Shown: positions 25,476-33,669 of the stretch, piece by piece
How the letters are laid out: every line of letters begins with the position of its first letter
Numbering within the stretch: the stretch's first letter is position 1
Notes under the pieces: model-generated
Databases searched by the model: none
The model's input: the letters and a program-made list of their open reading frames with translations, nothing else
What the model was told of the DNA's origin: nothing
Assembly: GCA_904501675.1 (NCBI GenBank)
Contig: CAJGCL010000003.1
Coordinates: 1 to 37,190 of the forward strand
Direction: 5' to 3'
DNA length: 37,190 nt
Source: Clostridiaceae bacterium
Lineage (GTDB): Bacteria > Bacillota > Clostridia > Oscillospirales > Acutalibacteraceae
Made by a program: the position numbers and the translations under genes

Positions 25476-26264
25476 ATGATAATAGATTTTCACACACACG
25501 CCTTTCCCGAAAAAATTGCAAAGGGTGCAATTGAAAAGTTAAGCTTTACTGCAGGCGGACTTATCCCTCAGACAGATGGAACTGTGGCTGGTCTGAAAGA
25601 GCTTATGAAAAAAGATGGGATAGATAAAAGTGTAACCCTTGCTATTGCTACAAACGAAAATCAGCAGAAGGCTGTAAATGATTTTATAAAATCTCAGGAA
25701 AGTGATGATATAATTCCTTTCGGTTCTGTTTACCCTTGGGCGCCTGATGCTCTTGAAGAATTAGACAGAATAAAAGAAATGGGTATGAAGGGAATAAAAT
25801 TTCATCCCGAATACCAGAGCTTTTTTGTGGATGACGAAAAAATGAAGCCGCTTTATAAAAAGGCTTCTGAGCTTGGCCTTATTATTCTTTTTCATGCAGG
25901 TGAGGATATAGGCTTCCCTGCACCATACCATGCAACACCTGAAAGGTTGAGAAAGGCAGCAAGGTGGATAGATTCACCTATGGTTTGCGCTCATTGGGGC
26001 GGTGCAAATATGGGCGAAGAGGTAATAAAACACCTTTGCGATATACCTGTGTATTTTGATACAGCTTTCGGCTACGCATCTATGCCAAAGCCACGCGCGC
26101 AGAGAATACTTGATAAAAAGGGTGTAGATTGGTTCCTCTTTGGCTCGGATTGCCCTTGGCACGCGCCTTCTTGGGATTTGGGTATGCTTGAAACACTTGG
26201 TCTTTCCCAAGAGGATAAAGAAAAAATATTTCATAAAAATGCAGAAAAGCTTCTTCAAATTTGA
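25476..26264 (+). CDS. Amidohydrolase family protein (amidohydrolase_2 type)
   Basis: A 262-residue TIM-barrel hydrolase. Motifs seen are IDFHTHAFP (HxH at H6/H8), GIKFHPEYQ, LFHAGEDIG, CAHWGGANMG and FGSDCPWHA, giving the His/His/His/Asp metal set of the family. Members decarboxylate or hydrolyse small acids; the exact substrate is unknown. It has its own promoter and an AGAAGG site before the ATG. The last codons and the TGA stop lie inside a long perfect palindrome that serves as a terminator. It is similar in order of motifs to the amidohydrolase upstream. Confidence 0.88.
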   Translation: MIIDFHTHAFPEKIAKGAIEKLSFTAGGLIPQTDGTVAGLKELMKKDGIDKSVTLAIATNENQQKAVNDFIKSQESDDIIPFGSVYPWAPDALEELDRIKEMGMKGIKFHPEYQSFFVDDEKMKPLYKKASELGLIILFHAGEDIGFPAPYHATPERLRKAARWIDSPMVCAHWGGANMGEEVIKHLCDIPVYFDTAFGYASMPKPRAQRILDKKGVDWFLFGSDCPWHAPSWDLGMLETLGLSQEDKEKIFHKNAEKLLQI

Positions 26265-26274
26265 AGAAGCTTTT
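26245..26274. terminator. Bidirectional terminator, perfect 30-base palindrome
   Basis: AAAAGCTTCTTCAAA and its exact complement follow each other without an interruption, 15 bases each. The amidohydrolase TGA stop (26262-26264) lies inside. The minus-strand nucleoside operon ends five bases to its right, so the hairpin can close both transcripts. T-runs are short (four) on each side. Confidence 0.75.
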
Positions 26275-26278
26275 AGTT

Positions 26279-27577
26279 TTATATGATTTTATATATTAAT
26301 GGTAATAAATGGGTTTTGCTTTCTGAAACAGATATTGCATCAAGGAAATTCTTTTCAGCGTTAATAAAAGTTTCTTTTTTGCAGGTGTAAAGGGTAGCTA
26401 ATGTGTCGCCAACCTTTATTTCATCGCCTGTTTTCTTGTTGAGAACAATACCTGCGCTCATATCAATTGAATCTGCTTTTGTTTCTCTGCCTGCTCCAAG
26501 AATAACGGCGCAAATGCCGATTTTTTCAGCATCCATATGAGAAATAAAGCCGTTTTCAGTTGCTTTGATTTCATATTGATAATCAGCTTTAGGGAAAAGC
26601 TCAGGGTTTTCAATCCAATCTGTGTTTCCGCCTTGTGCACCTATCCATTCTTTGAATTTAAGGAATGCTTTACCACTTTCAAGGACATTGCGTGTAAGTG
26701 TCTTGGCTTCTTCTGTTGAAACGCCTTTCGAAAGAGAGACAATTTGTGAAGCAAGCGAAATGCATACTGTTTTTAAGTCTTCAGGACCTTTGCCTGTAAG
26801 AACCTCAATCGCTTCTTTAACTTCAAGCGCGTTACCGATATTATTGCCTAAAGGTATATCCATATTAGTAATAACTGCGGATGTGTTTCTTCCGCAATTG
26901 TTACCGATTTTAACCATTTCTGTGGCAAGGTCCTGGGCATCCTCAGGAGTTTTCATAAATGCACCTGAGCCGTATTTTACATCTAAAACTATGGTATGAG
27001 AGCCTGCCGCCAACTTCTTTGACATAATACTTGAAGCAATAAGTGGGAGGCTATCAACAGTTGCAGTAACATCTCTGAGGGCATAAAGCTTTTTATCTGC
27101 AGGCGTAAGATTTCCTGTTTGACCTACAACGGCAAGCCCTGTTTTTTTAACTGTTTTAAAAAACGCCTCGCTTGTAAGCTCAGTGTTAAAACCCTCAATA
27201 GATTCTAACTTATCAATAGTACCGCCTGTGTGGCCTAAACCTCTGCCACTCATTTTTGCCATTGTGCAACCAAGAGAAGCAACAACAGGTGCCACAATAA
27301 GTGTTGTTTTGTCGCCAACGCCACCTGTAGAGTGCTTATCAACTGTTGTGTTGCCAAACACTGATAAATCAACAGTATCACCACTGTTTGCCATAAATAA
27401 TGTCAGGTCAGCGGTTTCGCGCTCTGTCATACCCTTGTAAAAAATTGCCATGCAAAGAGCGGATGCCTGATAATCAGGGATTGAACCATCAACATAGCCT
27501 TTTATGAAAAATTCAATTTCTGCGGTGGAAAGCTCGCCGCCATCACGCTTCTTTTTTATTATATCGTACATTCTCAT
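26279..27577 (-). CDS. pdp: Pyrimidine-nucleoside phosphorylase
   Basis: A 432-residue phosphorylase that splits uridine/thymidine/deoxyuridine with phosphate to base and (deoxy)ribose-1-phosphate. Motifs seen are KHSTGGVGDKTTL (phosphate site), MAKMSGRGLGHTGGT (family signature), KLAAGSHTIVLDVKYGSGAF and a C-terminal domain with GAGRETKADSID. Length and layout match Firmicute Pdp, which has broader specificity than E. coli DeoA. It is the last gene of the deoD-deoB-cdd-pdp operon, one base after cdd. GAGGA is upstream, slightly far from the first ATG. A second Met two codons later is an alternative. Confidence 0.95.
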   Translation of the reverse strand: MRMYDIIKKKRDGGELSTAEIEFFIKGYVDGSIPDYQASALCMAIFYKGMTERETADLTLFMANSGDTVDLSVFGNTTVDKHSTGGVGDKTTLIVAPVVASLGCTMAKMSGRGLGHTGGTIDKLESIEGFNTELTSEAFFKTVKKTGLAVVGQTGNLTPADKKLYALRDVTATVDSLPLIASSIMSKKLAAGSHTIVLDVKYGSGAFMKTPEDAQDLATEMVKIGNNCGRNTSAVITNMDIPLGNNIGNALEVKEAIEVLTGKGPEDLKTVCISLASQIVSLSKGVSTEEAKTLTRNVLESGKAFLKFKEWIGAQGGNTDWIENPELFPKADYQYEIKATENGFISHMDAEKIGICAVILGAGRETKADSIDMSAGIVLNKKTGDEIKVGDTLATLYTCKKETFINAEKNFLDAISVSESKTHLLPLIYKII

Positions 27578-27578
27578 A

Positions 27579-27986
27579 TTATTTCACGTCCTCGGGAGAA
27601 AAAGAAAATGGTAAAAGATCTTTGAGAGTAGTTTCCTTGTATGAATTTTCACTTTCGCCTAGAATTATGGGAAAATCATCGTTACAGAATTCTCTCATAA
27701 CCTGTCGGCAAACTCCGCAAGGTGCGAAAATGCCGTTTATAACTCCGTTTTTACCGCCAACAACTGCAATCTTTGAAAAAGATTTTTCACCCTCTGAAAT
27801 TGCCTTAAAGAAGGCAACTCTTTCTGCGCAAACAGTAGGAGAAAAGGCAGCGTTTTCTATGTTTGCACCCCAATAAACCTTGCCGTTTTCACAAAGAAGA
27901 GCAGCGCCAACGCAACAATTGGAGTAGGGTGAATATGAATTTTTCATAGCCTCAACGGCTAATGCTAAAAGCTCTCTGTTTCCCAT
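27579..27986 (-). CDS. cdd: Cytidine deaminase
   Basis: A 135-residue zinc enzyme that deaminates cytidine and deoxycytidine to (deoxy)uridine. The zinc/catalytic motif is TVCAERVAF (Cys and catalytic Glu) and the second is APCGVCRQVM with two Cys ligands. The N-terminus SYSPYSNCCVGAAL is diagnostic of the homotetrameric type. It follows deoB by four bases and feeds uridine to the next gene, pdp. Nothing unusual. Confidence 0.96.
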   Translation of the reverse strand: MGNRELLALAVEAMKNSYSPYSNCCVGAALLCENGKVYWGANIENAAFSPTVCAERVAFFKAISEGEKSFSKIAVVGGKNGVINGIFAPCGVCRQVMREFCNDDFPIILGESENSYKETTLKDLLPFSFSPEDVK

Positions 27987-27990
27987 AAAT

Positions 27991-29112
27991 TTACACTCCT
28001 AAAAGTGATTTTACTGTTTTTGAAACATAATCAAAGCCTTGAATTGTACCTGAATTTTCAGGTGCAATTTTTTTACTGTAAAGAATGAAGGGTACACATT
28101 CTCTTGTGTGATCTGTGCCTGAAAAAGCAGGGTCGCAGCCATGGTCTGCAGTAATAATAAGAGCATCGGAATCGCTCATATTTTCAATAAACTGCATGAG
28201 CCACCTATCAAAATCAGAAATTGCTTTTGCGTAGCCATCAACATTTCTTCTGTGGCCGTATACCATATCAAAATCAACAAGATTTATAAAGCAAAGTCCG
28301 TTGAAATCCTTTTGTTGATACTCCAGAGCCTTGTTCATTCCGTCTGCGTTATTTTCTGTAAAAACATATTCGGTAAGACCCTGACCTGCAAAAATGTCGT
28401 GGATTTTGCCAACACCTATAACATCAAAGCTATTTTCTTTCAATTTATCAAGCAAGGTTTTCTGCGGTGGAGTAATTGAAAAATCGTGCCGTCCCGGAGT
28501 TCTTTTAAAGGGGTATTCGCCCTCAAAAGGCCTTGCAATAACTCTGCCGATACCAAGATTATCTGTAAGCATTTTTCGTGCGATTCTGCATGTTTCGTAA
28601 AGCTGTTCAGGTGGAATAATATCCTCGTGAGCAGCAATCTGAAAAACGCTGTCCGCAGAAGTGTAAACTATAGGATAACCTGTCTTTATATGTTCTTCTC
28701 CATAGTCTTTCAACACCTCTGTACCCGAATATGTTTTGTTGCATAAAACATGTGTTCCGATAGCTTTCTCGAATTCATCAATAAAATCCTGGGGAAAACC
28801 ATTGGGGAAGGTGGGAAGTGGTTTTTCTGAAATAACCCCTGCAATTTCCCAATGACCTATGGTAGTATCCTTGCCTTTTGAGCTTTCTGTAAGTCGGGCA
28901 ACCCTTGAAGAAAGGGCACCTTTTTCAAGATATGAAAGCCCGTCGATATGAGTAAATCCAAGATTTTTTAATGTATCAATATTAAATTCAGGAGAAAGTG
29001 AAATTGACTTTAACGTGTTTGCGCCCTTATCACCGAAGTTTTCAGCTTCGGGTGCATTTCCTATACCGAAGCTGTCAAGCACAATAAGAAAAACTCTTTT
29101 TATATCTGCCAT
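27991..29112 (-). CDS. deoB: Phosphopentomutase
   Basis: A 373-residue alkaline phosphatase-fold mutase that converts (deoxy)ribose-1-phosphate to the 5-phosphate. Motifs seen are VLDSFGIGNAPEA (metal site at the N-terminus), GKDTTIGHWEI with the phosphorylated Thr, and ITADHGCDPAFSGTDHTRE (metal-binding Asp/His cluster). Its start overlaps the deoD stop by one base (TAATG). It joins the phosphorylases on either side to the pentose phosphate pathway. Confidence 0.97.
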   Translation of the reverse strand: MADIKRVFLIVLDSFGIGNAPEAENFGDKGANTLKSISLSPEFNIDTLKNLGFTHIDGLSYLEKGALSSRVARLTESSKGKDTTIGHWEIAGVISEKPLPTFPNGFPQDFIDEFEKAIGTHVLCNKTYSGTEVLKDYGEEHIKTGYPIVYTSADSVFQIAAHEDIIPPEQLYETCRIARKMLTDNLGIGRVIARPFEGEYPFKRTPGRHDFSITPPQKTLLDKLKENSFDVIGVGKIHDIFAGQGLTEYVFTENNADGMNKALEYQQKDFNGLCFINLVDFDMVYGHRRNVDGYAKAISDFDRWLMQFIENMSDSDALIITADHGCDPAFSGTDHTRECVPFILYSKKIAPENSGTIQGFDYVSKTVKSLLGV

Positions 29113-29846
29113 TATAAATTAACCGCCGTTTCGAGAGAGAGTTTCATCATATCTGTGAATGAGTTTTGTCTGTCGTCTGAAGAAAGACTTTCGCCTGTTA
29201 AAAGGTGATCGGAAACAGTAAGAATTGCAAGTGCATTTTTACCGCTTCGTGCCGCATTCATATAGAGCGCCGCAGCTTCCATTTCAACGCCTAATACACC
29301 CATTTTACCCCAAAGAGCAGTAGATGTCATTTCGGGAGCAAGACCCAGATCATCGTTATAAAAAGTGTCAGAAGAAAGAATATTTCCAACCTTGTAAGAA
29401 ATGCCCAGACTTTCTGCTGTTTCAACAGTTTTCCTGAGAAGATTAAAGTCTGCAATAGGTGCAAAAGCTCCGGGAAGATTATAGTTATGGGCAAAATTTG
29501 AGTTAGTGCAAGCGCCTTGAGCAAGGATAATATCCCTTACCTTAACGCTTTCGCTCATACCACCTGCAGAGCCGACGCGGATTATATTTTCAACACCAAA
29601 AAAGTTGAAAAGCTCGTAGCTGTAAATGCCGATTGATGGCATACCCATACCGCTTGCCATAACGGAAACAGGAACGCCTTTATATGTGCCTGTATATCCG
29701 TGGATACCACGTACATTATTAACTAATTTGGGATTGTCAAGAAAGTTTTCCGCAATAAATTTTGACCTTAAAGGGTCTCCCGGCATAAGCACGGTTTTTG
29801 CAAAATCTTCAGGTTTTGCGTTTATATGAGGGGTTGGATAAGTCAT
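29112..29846 (-). CDS. deoD: Purine-nucleoside phosphorylase, DeoD type
   Basis: A 244-residue hexameric-type phosphorylase that splits purine (deoxy)nucleosides. Motifs seen are TPHINAKPEDFAKTVLMPGDP, MGMPSIGIYSYELF, RVGSAGGM and VLGVEMEAAALY, and the catalytic aspartate region TVSDHLLTGE. AAGGAG lies seven bases upstream of the ATG. It leads the nucleoside salvage operon. The 215-base upstream gap holds a possible promoter, heptamer repeats and a structured leader. Confidence 0.96.
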   Translation of the reverse strand: MTYPTPHINAKPEDFAKTVLMPGDPLRSKFIAENFLDNPKLVNNVRGIHGYTGTYKGVPVSVMASGMGMPSIGIYSYELFNFFGVENIIRVGSAGGMSESVKVRDIILAQGACTNSNFAHNYNLPGAFAPIADFNLLRKTVETAESLGISYKVGNILSSDTFYNDDLGLAPEMTSTALWGKMGVLGVEMEAAALYMNAARSGKNALAILTVSDHLLTGESLSSDDRQNSFTDMMKLSLETAVNL

Positions 29847-29859
29847 ATTATTCTCCTTT

Positions 29860-29937
29860 TTCGCTTGATTAAATTGCGAATCTTGCGCTTTAGCCCCCTC
29901 GCAGTATCCTTATACAGCTTCGGTGTCTAAAGCACAA
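29860..29937 (-). promoter_or_regulatory. Structured 5' leader of the deoD operon, no known riboswitch class recognised
   Basis: In the minus-strand RNA UUGUGCUUUAG (from 29937) can pair with CUAAAGCGCAA (to 29883) over 11 bp with one U-G wobble; on the plus strand that position would be a C-A mismatch, so the fold favours the deoD sense. Inside, GUAU/AUAC with an AAGG loop and a flanking GC/GC pair form a second hairpin (29901-29918). A third hairpin UUCGC/GCGAA (29860-29880) ends just before the ribosome binding site. It lacks the purine, TPP, SAM or ykkC core motifs I know. It may control initiation or be a protein-binding leader. Confidence 0.4.
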
Positions 29938-29983
29938 CCTTCATCAATTTTCTCTGCGCTTGTTTTTGCTGGGTTGATTTTAA

Positions 29984-29989
29984 ATAATA
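29984..29989 (-). promoter_or_regulatory. Possible -10 box of the nucleoside operon
   Basis: TATTAT on the minus strand, about 138 bases upstream of deoD, would give a leader of about 130 nucleotides. No -35 box of consensus type is present; the heptamer repeats occupy the bases just upstream, which fits an activator-dependent promoter. Confidence 0.35.
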
Positions 29990-30010
29990 TTTGCTAATTG
30001 CTATCTGCTA
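29990..30010. repeat. Three tandem heptamers upstream of the deoD -10 box
   Basis: On the plus strand TTTGCTA, ATTGCTA and TCTGCTA follow without gaps (read as TAGCANN three times on the minus strand). They lie directly upstream of the possible -10 box of the nucleoside operon. Seven-base spacing is not one helical turn, so a single protein on one face would need to skip units. Confidence 0.5.
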
Positions 30011-30061
30011 CTTTGTGAAGCTTTTTTCGTATATCACATTTTAGCGAAGCTCTGGCATCTG

Positions 30062-31837
30062 TTAAATTCTGTACATCTTATACATTGTTGAATATAATCC
30101 GGCTTTCTGGATTAATTCATCATGATTGCCGCTTTCTGCAATGCCGTCTTTTGTAAACACAAGAATAGTATCTGCATTTTTTATTGTTGTAAGCCTGTGG
30201 GCAACGGTTATAGTTGTTCTGCCCTTTGCAAGTCTTTCAAGGGACTGCTGAACAAGGAATTCACTTTCGTTATCAAGGGCACTTGTTGCTTCGTCAAGAA
30301 TAAGAATTTTGGGGTCTTTAAGGAACACACGGGCAATGCTTATTCTCTGCTTCTGACCGCCTGAAAGCTTAACGCCACGCTCACCAACATATGTGTCGAA
30401 GCCGTCAGGGAGCTTATCTATAAATTCAAGAGCACCTGCAAGGCGTGCAGCTTCGCGGATTTCAGCTTCAGTAGCACCCGGTTTTCCGTACTCAATATTT
30501 TCTCGCACTGTTCCTGAGAAAAGGTAAACATCCTGTTGAACGATACCAATGTTTTCTCTGAGGCTTTTAAGAGTAACATCCCTTATGTCTGTGCCGTCAA
30601 TTTTTATAGAACCGCTTGTCAGCTCGTAAAAACGAGGGATAAGGTTGCAGATTGTTGTTTTACCGCCACCTGACGGACCAACAAGAGCAAAGCTTTCGCC
30701 ACTGCAGATATGAAGATTTACGTTGTTTAAAATATCCTCTGTGTTTTCAGAATATCTGAATGTAACGTCTTCAAAATCAATTTGTCCTTTTTTTACAACA
30801 AGCTCTATTGCGTTCTCTTTATCAATAATTTCAGGAGGAGTGTCCATAATCTCGTTGAAACGCTCAATACCTGTCATACCGCGCTGGAACTGCTCCGCAA
30901 AATCAATAATTCTTCTTATTGATGTGAGAAGGGTTGAGATGTAAAGAAGATATGCGATGTAATCTGCGGCTTCGATTTTGTCTGCAACAAGTGCGAAAGC
31001 TCCTGCCACAACCACAATAATATACATAAGTCCTTCGGAAACTCTGTTTATGGAGCTGTGGGAGCCCATATATTTATAAACTTTCGATTTTATTTCAAGG
31101 AACTTTTCGTTACCTTTTTTGAATTTCTTTTCTTCAATATTTTCGTTTGCAAAGGATTTAACAACCCTTACACCTAAAAGAGAATCTTCAATCTGGCTAT
31201 TAAGCTCGCCAACAACTACTCTTGATTCACGGAAGCCGTCGCGCATACGCTTTTTGAAATACTGCAGACAAATCATCATTACAGGAAGTACTGCAAAAAG
31301 TAGAAGGGTCAGCGGAACATTTATAAAACAGAGAATTGTAAATGAAACTATGATTTTTATGCCTGCAATAAAGAATTCTTCAGGGCAGTGGTGGGCAAAT
31401 TCCGTAACATCAAACAAATCGCTTGTGATACGTGACATTATTGTACCAACCTTTGTGTTGTCGTAGTATGAATATGAAAGCTTCTGCAGATGCTCAAACA
31501 AATCGCGACGCATAGCAGTTTCCATTTTCGTACCCATAATATGACCGATAGAAGCCATATAGTAGTTGGCAAGAGCGTCAATTGCTCTGAGAACGACATA
31601 TGTGCCACCGAGAGTGAGAATTGTTTTTGGTGTAAGCATAGAAATATCATCTATAGCCGCATCTGTTATAAAGCGCACAAATAGCGGAAGCACAAGCTCG
31701 CAAACGGTAGTCAGAGCTGCACAGAAAAGGTCAAAAAACATTGTTTTCCAATGGGCTTTGTAGTAAGGCAAAAAACGTTTGATCAGCTTTAGTGTGCCTG
31801 TTTTTCTTTCTTTTTGCTTTGTGGTATTTTTAATCAT
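30062..31837 (-). CDS. ABC exporter, membrane domain fused to ATPase (canonical, likely homodimer)
   Basis: A 591-residue half-transporter with about six transmembrane helices and an ATPase domain. Walker A is GPSGGGKTT, the signature LSGGQKQRISIARV, Walker B ILILDEATSALD and the switch VAHRLTTIKNAD. All catalytic residues are intact, so a homodimer is expected, unlike the two-gene exporter at 12739-16518. A short Lys/Thr-rich N-terminal tail precedes the first helix. GAGGAAAG precedes the ATG. It ends 215 bases before deoD in the same direction, and I see no clear terminator. Substrate unknown (lipid or drug type). Confidence 0.9.
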   Translation of the reverse strand: MIKNTTKQKERKTGTLKLIKRFLPYYKAHWKTMFFDLFCAALTTVCELVLPLFVRFITDAAIDDISMLTPKTILTLGGTYVVLRAIDALANYYMASIGHIMGTKMETAMRRDLFEHLQKLSYSYYDNTKVGTIMSRITSDLFDVTEFAHHCPEEFFIAGIKIIVSFTILCFINVPLTLLLFAVLPVMMICLQYFKKRMRDGFRESRVVVGELNSQIEDSLLGVRVVKSFANENIEEKKFKKGNEKFLEIKSKVYKYMGSHSSINRVSEGLMYIIVVVAGAFALVADKIEAADYIAYLLYISTLLTSIRRIIDFAEQFQRGMTGIERFNEIMDTPPEIIDKENAIELVVKKGQIDFEDVTFRYSENTEDILNNVNLHICSGESFALVGPSGGGKTTICNLIPRFYELTSGSIKIDGTDIRDVTLKSLRENIGIVQQDVYLFSGTVRENIEYGKPGATEAEIREAARLAGALEFIDKLPDGFDTYVGERGVKLSGGQKQRISIARVFLKDPKILILDEATSALDNESEFLVQQSLERLAKGRTTITVAHRLTTIKNADTILVFTKDGIAESGNHDELIQKAGLYSTMYKMYRI

Positions 31838-31923
31838 TTTGCTTTCCTCGTAAATATTAAAGTTTACTATACATTATGTTACCATATTTGTTGTAAAAAC
31901 AAAAGATTTTTTATAAAAAACTA

Positions 31924-31952
31924 TTGATACTTTTTCTGTTTTCTGCAATAAT
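31924..31952 (+). promoter_or_regulatory. Putative sigma-A promoter of gltX
   Basis: TTGATA (31924-31929), a 17-base spacer and AATAAT (31947-31952) lie about 41 bases upstream of the gltX ATG at 31994. The resulting leader of about 35 nucleotides is too short for a T-box. Confidence 0.55.
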
Positions 31953-31993
31953 AAGATGATATATTTTAATCTATTATAATGGAGATTTATAGT

Positions 31994-33658
31994 ATGAATT
32001 ATGATTGCAACAAGTTAGCGGATTTATTGTTTCCTGATATTACAGCTACTGTAGCAGATTTAGAGGAAAAATATCCTGAAAGAAGCCTTCCTGAAGGTGC
32101 AAGGGTTACTCGTTTTGCTCCTTCTCCTACGGGCTATCTTCATATCGGTGGTCTTTTCGGAGCTCTTGTAGATGTGCTTACTGCAAAGGCTACAAAAGGC
32201 GTATCTTATCTTCGTATTGAGGATACTGATAAAAAGCGTGAGATTGATGATGGCGTTTCTGCAATTATCAACGGCTTTGATTCTTTTGGTATTGATTTTG
32301 ACGAAGGAGTTACAGGCTTTAACGAAGAAAAAGGCGCGTATGGTCCATATACTCAGAGTAAGAGAGCAGAGATCTATCAGACAGTTGCAAAGGAATTAGT
32401 TCAGAAAGGTCTTGCATATCCTTGCTTCTGTACAGCAGAAGAGCTTTCAGTAATCCGTGAGGAGCAGGAAAAGGGTGATGCACTTATCTGGGGATATTTC
32501 GGTAAATGGGCAAAGTGCCGTGATTTAAGCTTTGAAGACATCGAAGAGAATATCAAGGCAGGTAAGCCTTATGTTCTCCGCTTCCGTTCAGATGGTAGCG
32601 AGGATAAGAGGATTTTCTTTGACGATATTATCCGTGGCAAGATTGAGATGCCTGAAAATATAATTGACGAGGTTCTTCTTAAGTCAGATGGTATTCCAAC
32701 ATACCACTTTGCTCACGCTTGTGATGACCACTTTATGAGAACAACTCATGTTATTCGTGGCGAAGAGTGGATTTCATCAGTTCCAAAGCATATAGCTCTT
32801 TTTAAGGCTTGCGGTTTCCGCGTCCCGAAATACGCGCATACACCTCAGGTTATGAAAATTGATGAGGAGGACGGCACAAAGCGCAAGCTTTCAAAGCGTA
32901 AAGACCCTGAGGCAGCAGTAAGCTACTTCGTAGAGCAGGGCTTTCCGAAAGAAAGCCTTATCGAGTATCTTCTCACTCTTCTTAACTCAAACTTCGAGGA
33001 TTGGCGCAGAGCAAACCCAACAGAAGATGCCTTCAGCTTCCCGTTCAATCTTAAAAAGATGAGCCCTAGCGGATGCCTCTTTGACCTTATAAAGCTTAAC
33101 GACGTAAGTAAAAACGTGATTTCCGTTATGAAGGCGGACAAGGTTTACCAGTATATTGCAGATTGGGCAGAGAAATACGACGAAGATTTCTTCAAGGTGT
33201 TTGCAGCAGACGCAGCATTTTCAACTGCGCTTGTAAATATTGACCGCGAAAGTCCAAAGCCACGTAAGGATATTGCAAAGTGGAGCGAGGTCAAGGAATA
33301 TTTCTCATATATGTTTGATGAATATTATGAGCCTTGCTTTGAGCTTCCTGAAAATATTTCAAAGGAAGACGCAAAGACAATTCTTGAGAAATATCTCACA
33401 GTTTTCGATTGTGCAGACGATAAAGACACTTGGTTCTCCAAAATTAAGGATATGTGCGAGCCACTTGGCTTTACTCCAAACGTTAAGGAATATAAAAAGA
33501 ATCCTGATGCTTTCAAGGGTCATGTAGGTGATGTTTCAACAGTTATTCGTCTTGCAGTAACATCAAGAAGAAATACACCTGACCTTTGCTCAATAATGAA
33601 CCTTTTAGGCAACGACAAGGTTAACGACAGAATCAATGCGGTTATTAAATCGCTTTAA
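31994..33658 (+). CDS. gltX: Glutamyl-tRNA synthetase
   Basis: A 554-residue class I synthetase that charges tRNA with glutamate. The HIGH region is APSPTGYLHIGG (42-53) and the KMSKS loop is RKLSKRKDPEAA (297-308). YLRIEDTD and RGEEW segments of GluRS are also seen. The protein is longer than the ~480-residue bacterial norm, with additions before the HIGH motif (about 35 residues) and in the anticodon-binding end. The ATG at 31994 has GGAG nine bases upstream; an upstream in-frame ATG at 31979 would place that site inside the gene. glnS follows after 11 bases. Confidence 0.94.
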   Translation: MNYDCNKLADLLFPDITATVADLEEKYPERSLPEGARVTRFAPSPTGYLHIGGLFGALVDVLTAKATKGVSYLRIEDTDKKREIDDGVSAIINGFDSFGIDFDEGVTGFNEEKGAYGPYTQSKRAEIYQTVAKELVQKGLAYPCFCTAEELSVIREEQEKGDALIWGYFGKWAKCRDLSFEDIEENIKAGKPYVLRFRSDGSEDKRIFFDDIIRGKIEMPENIIDEVLLKSDGIPTYHFAHACDDHFMRTTHVIRGEEWISSVPKHIALFKACGFRVPKYAHTPQVMKIDEEDGTKRKLSKRKDPEAAVSYFVEQGFPKESLIEYLLTLLNSNFEDWRRANPTEDAFSFPFNLKKMSPSGCLFDLIKLNDVSKNVISVMKADKVYQYIADWAEKYDEDFFKVFAADAAFSTALVNIDRESPKPRKDIAKWSEVKEYFSYMFDEYYEPCFELPENISKEDAKTILEKYLTVFDCADDKDTWFSKIKDMCEPLGFTPNVKEYKKNPDAFKGHVGDVSTVIRLAVTSRRNTPDLCSIMNLLGNDKVNDRINAVIKSL

Positions 33659-33669
33659 GGAGATATATT

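Noticed and set aside
29847..30061. Purine or 2'-deoxyguanosine riboswitch before deoD
   Set aside because: The conserved three-way junction core and loop motifs of that class are not present.
31838..31993. T-box leader before gltX
   Set aside because: The promoter-like boxes leave only about 35 nucleotides before the ATG and no T-box sequence or terminator hairpin is seen.
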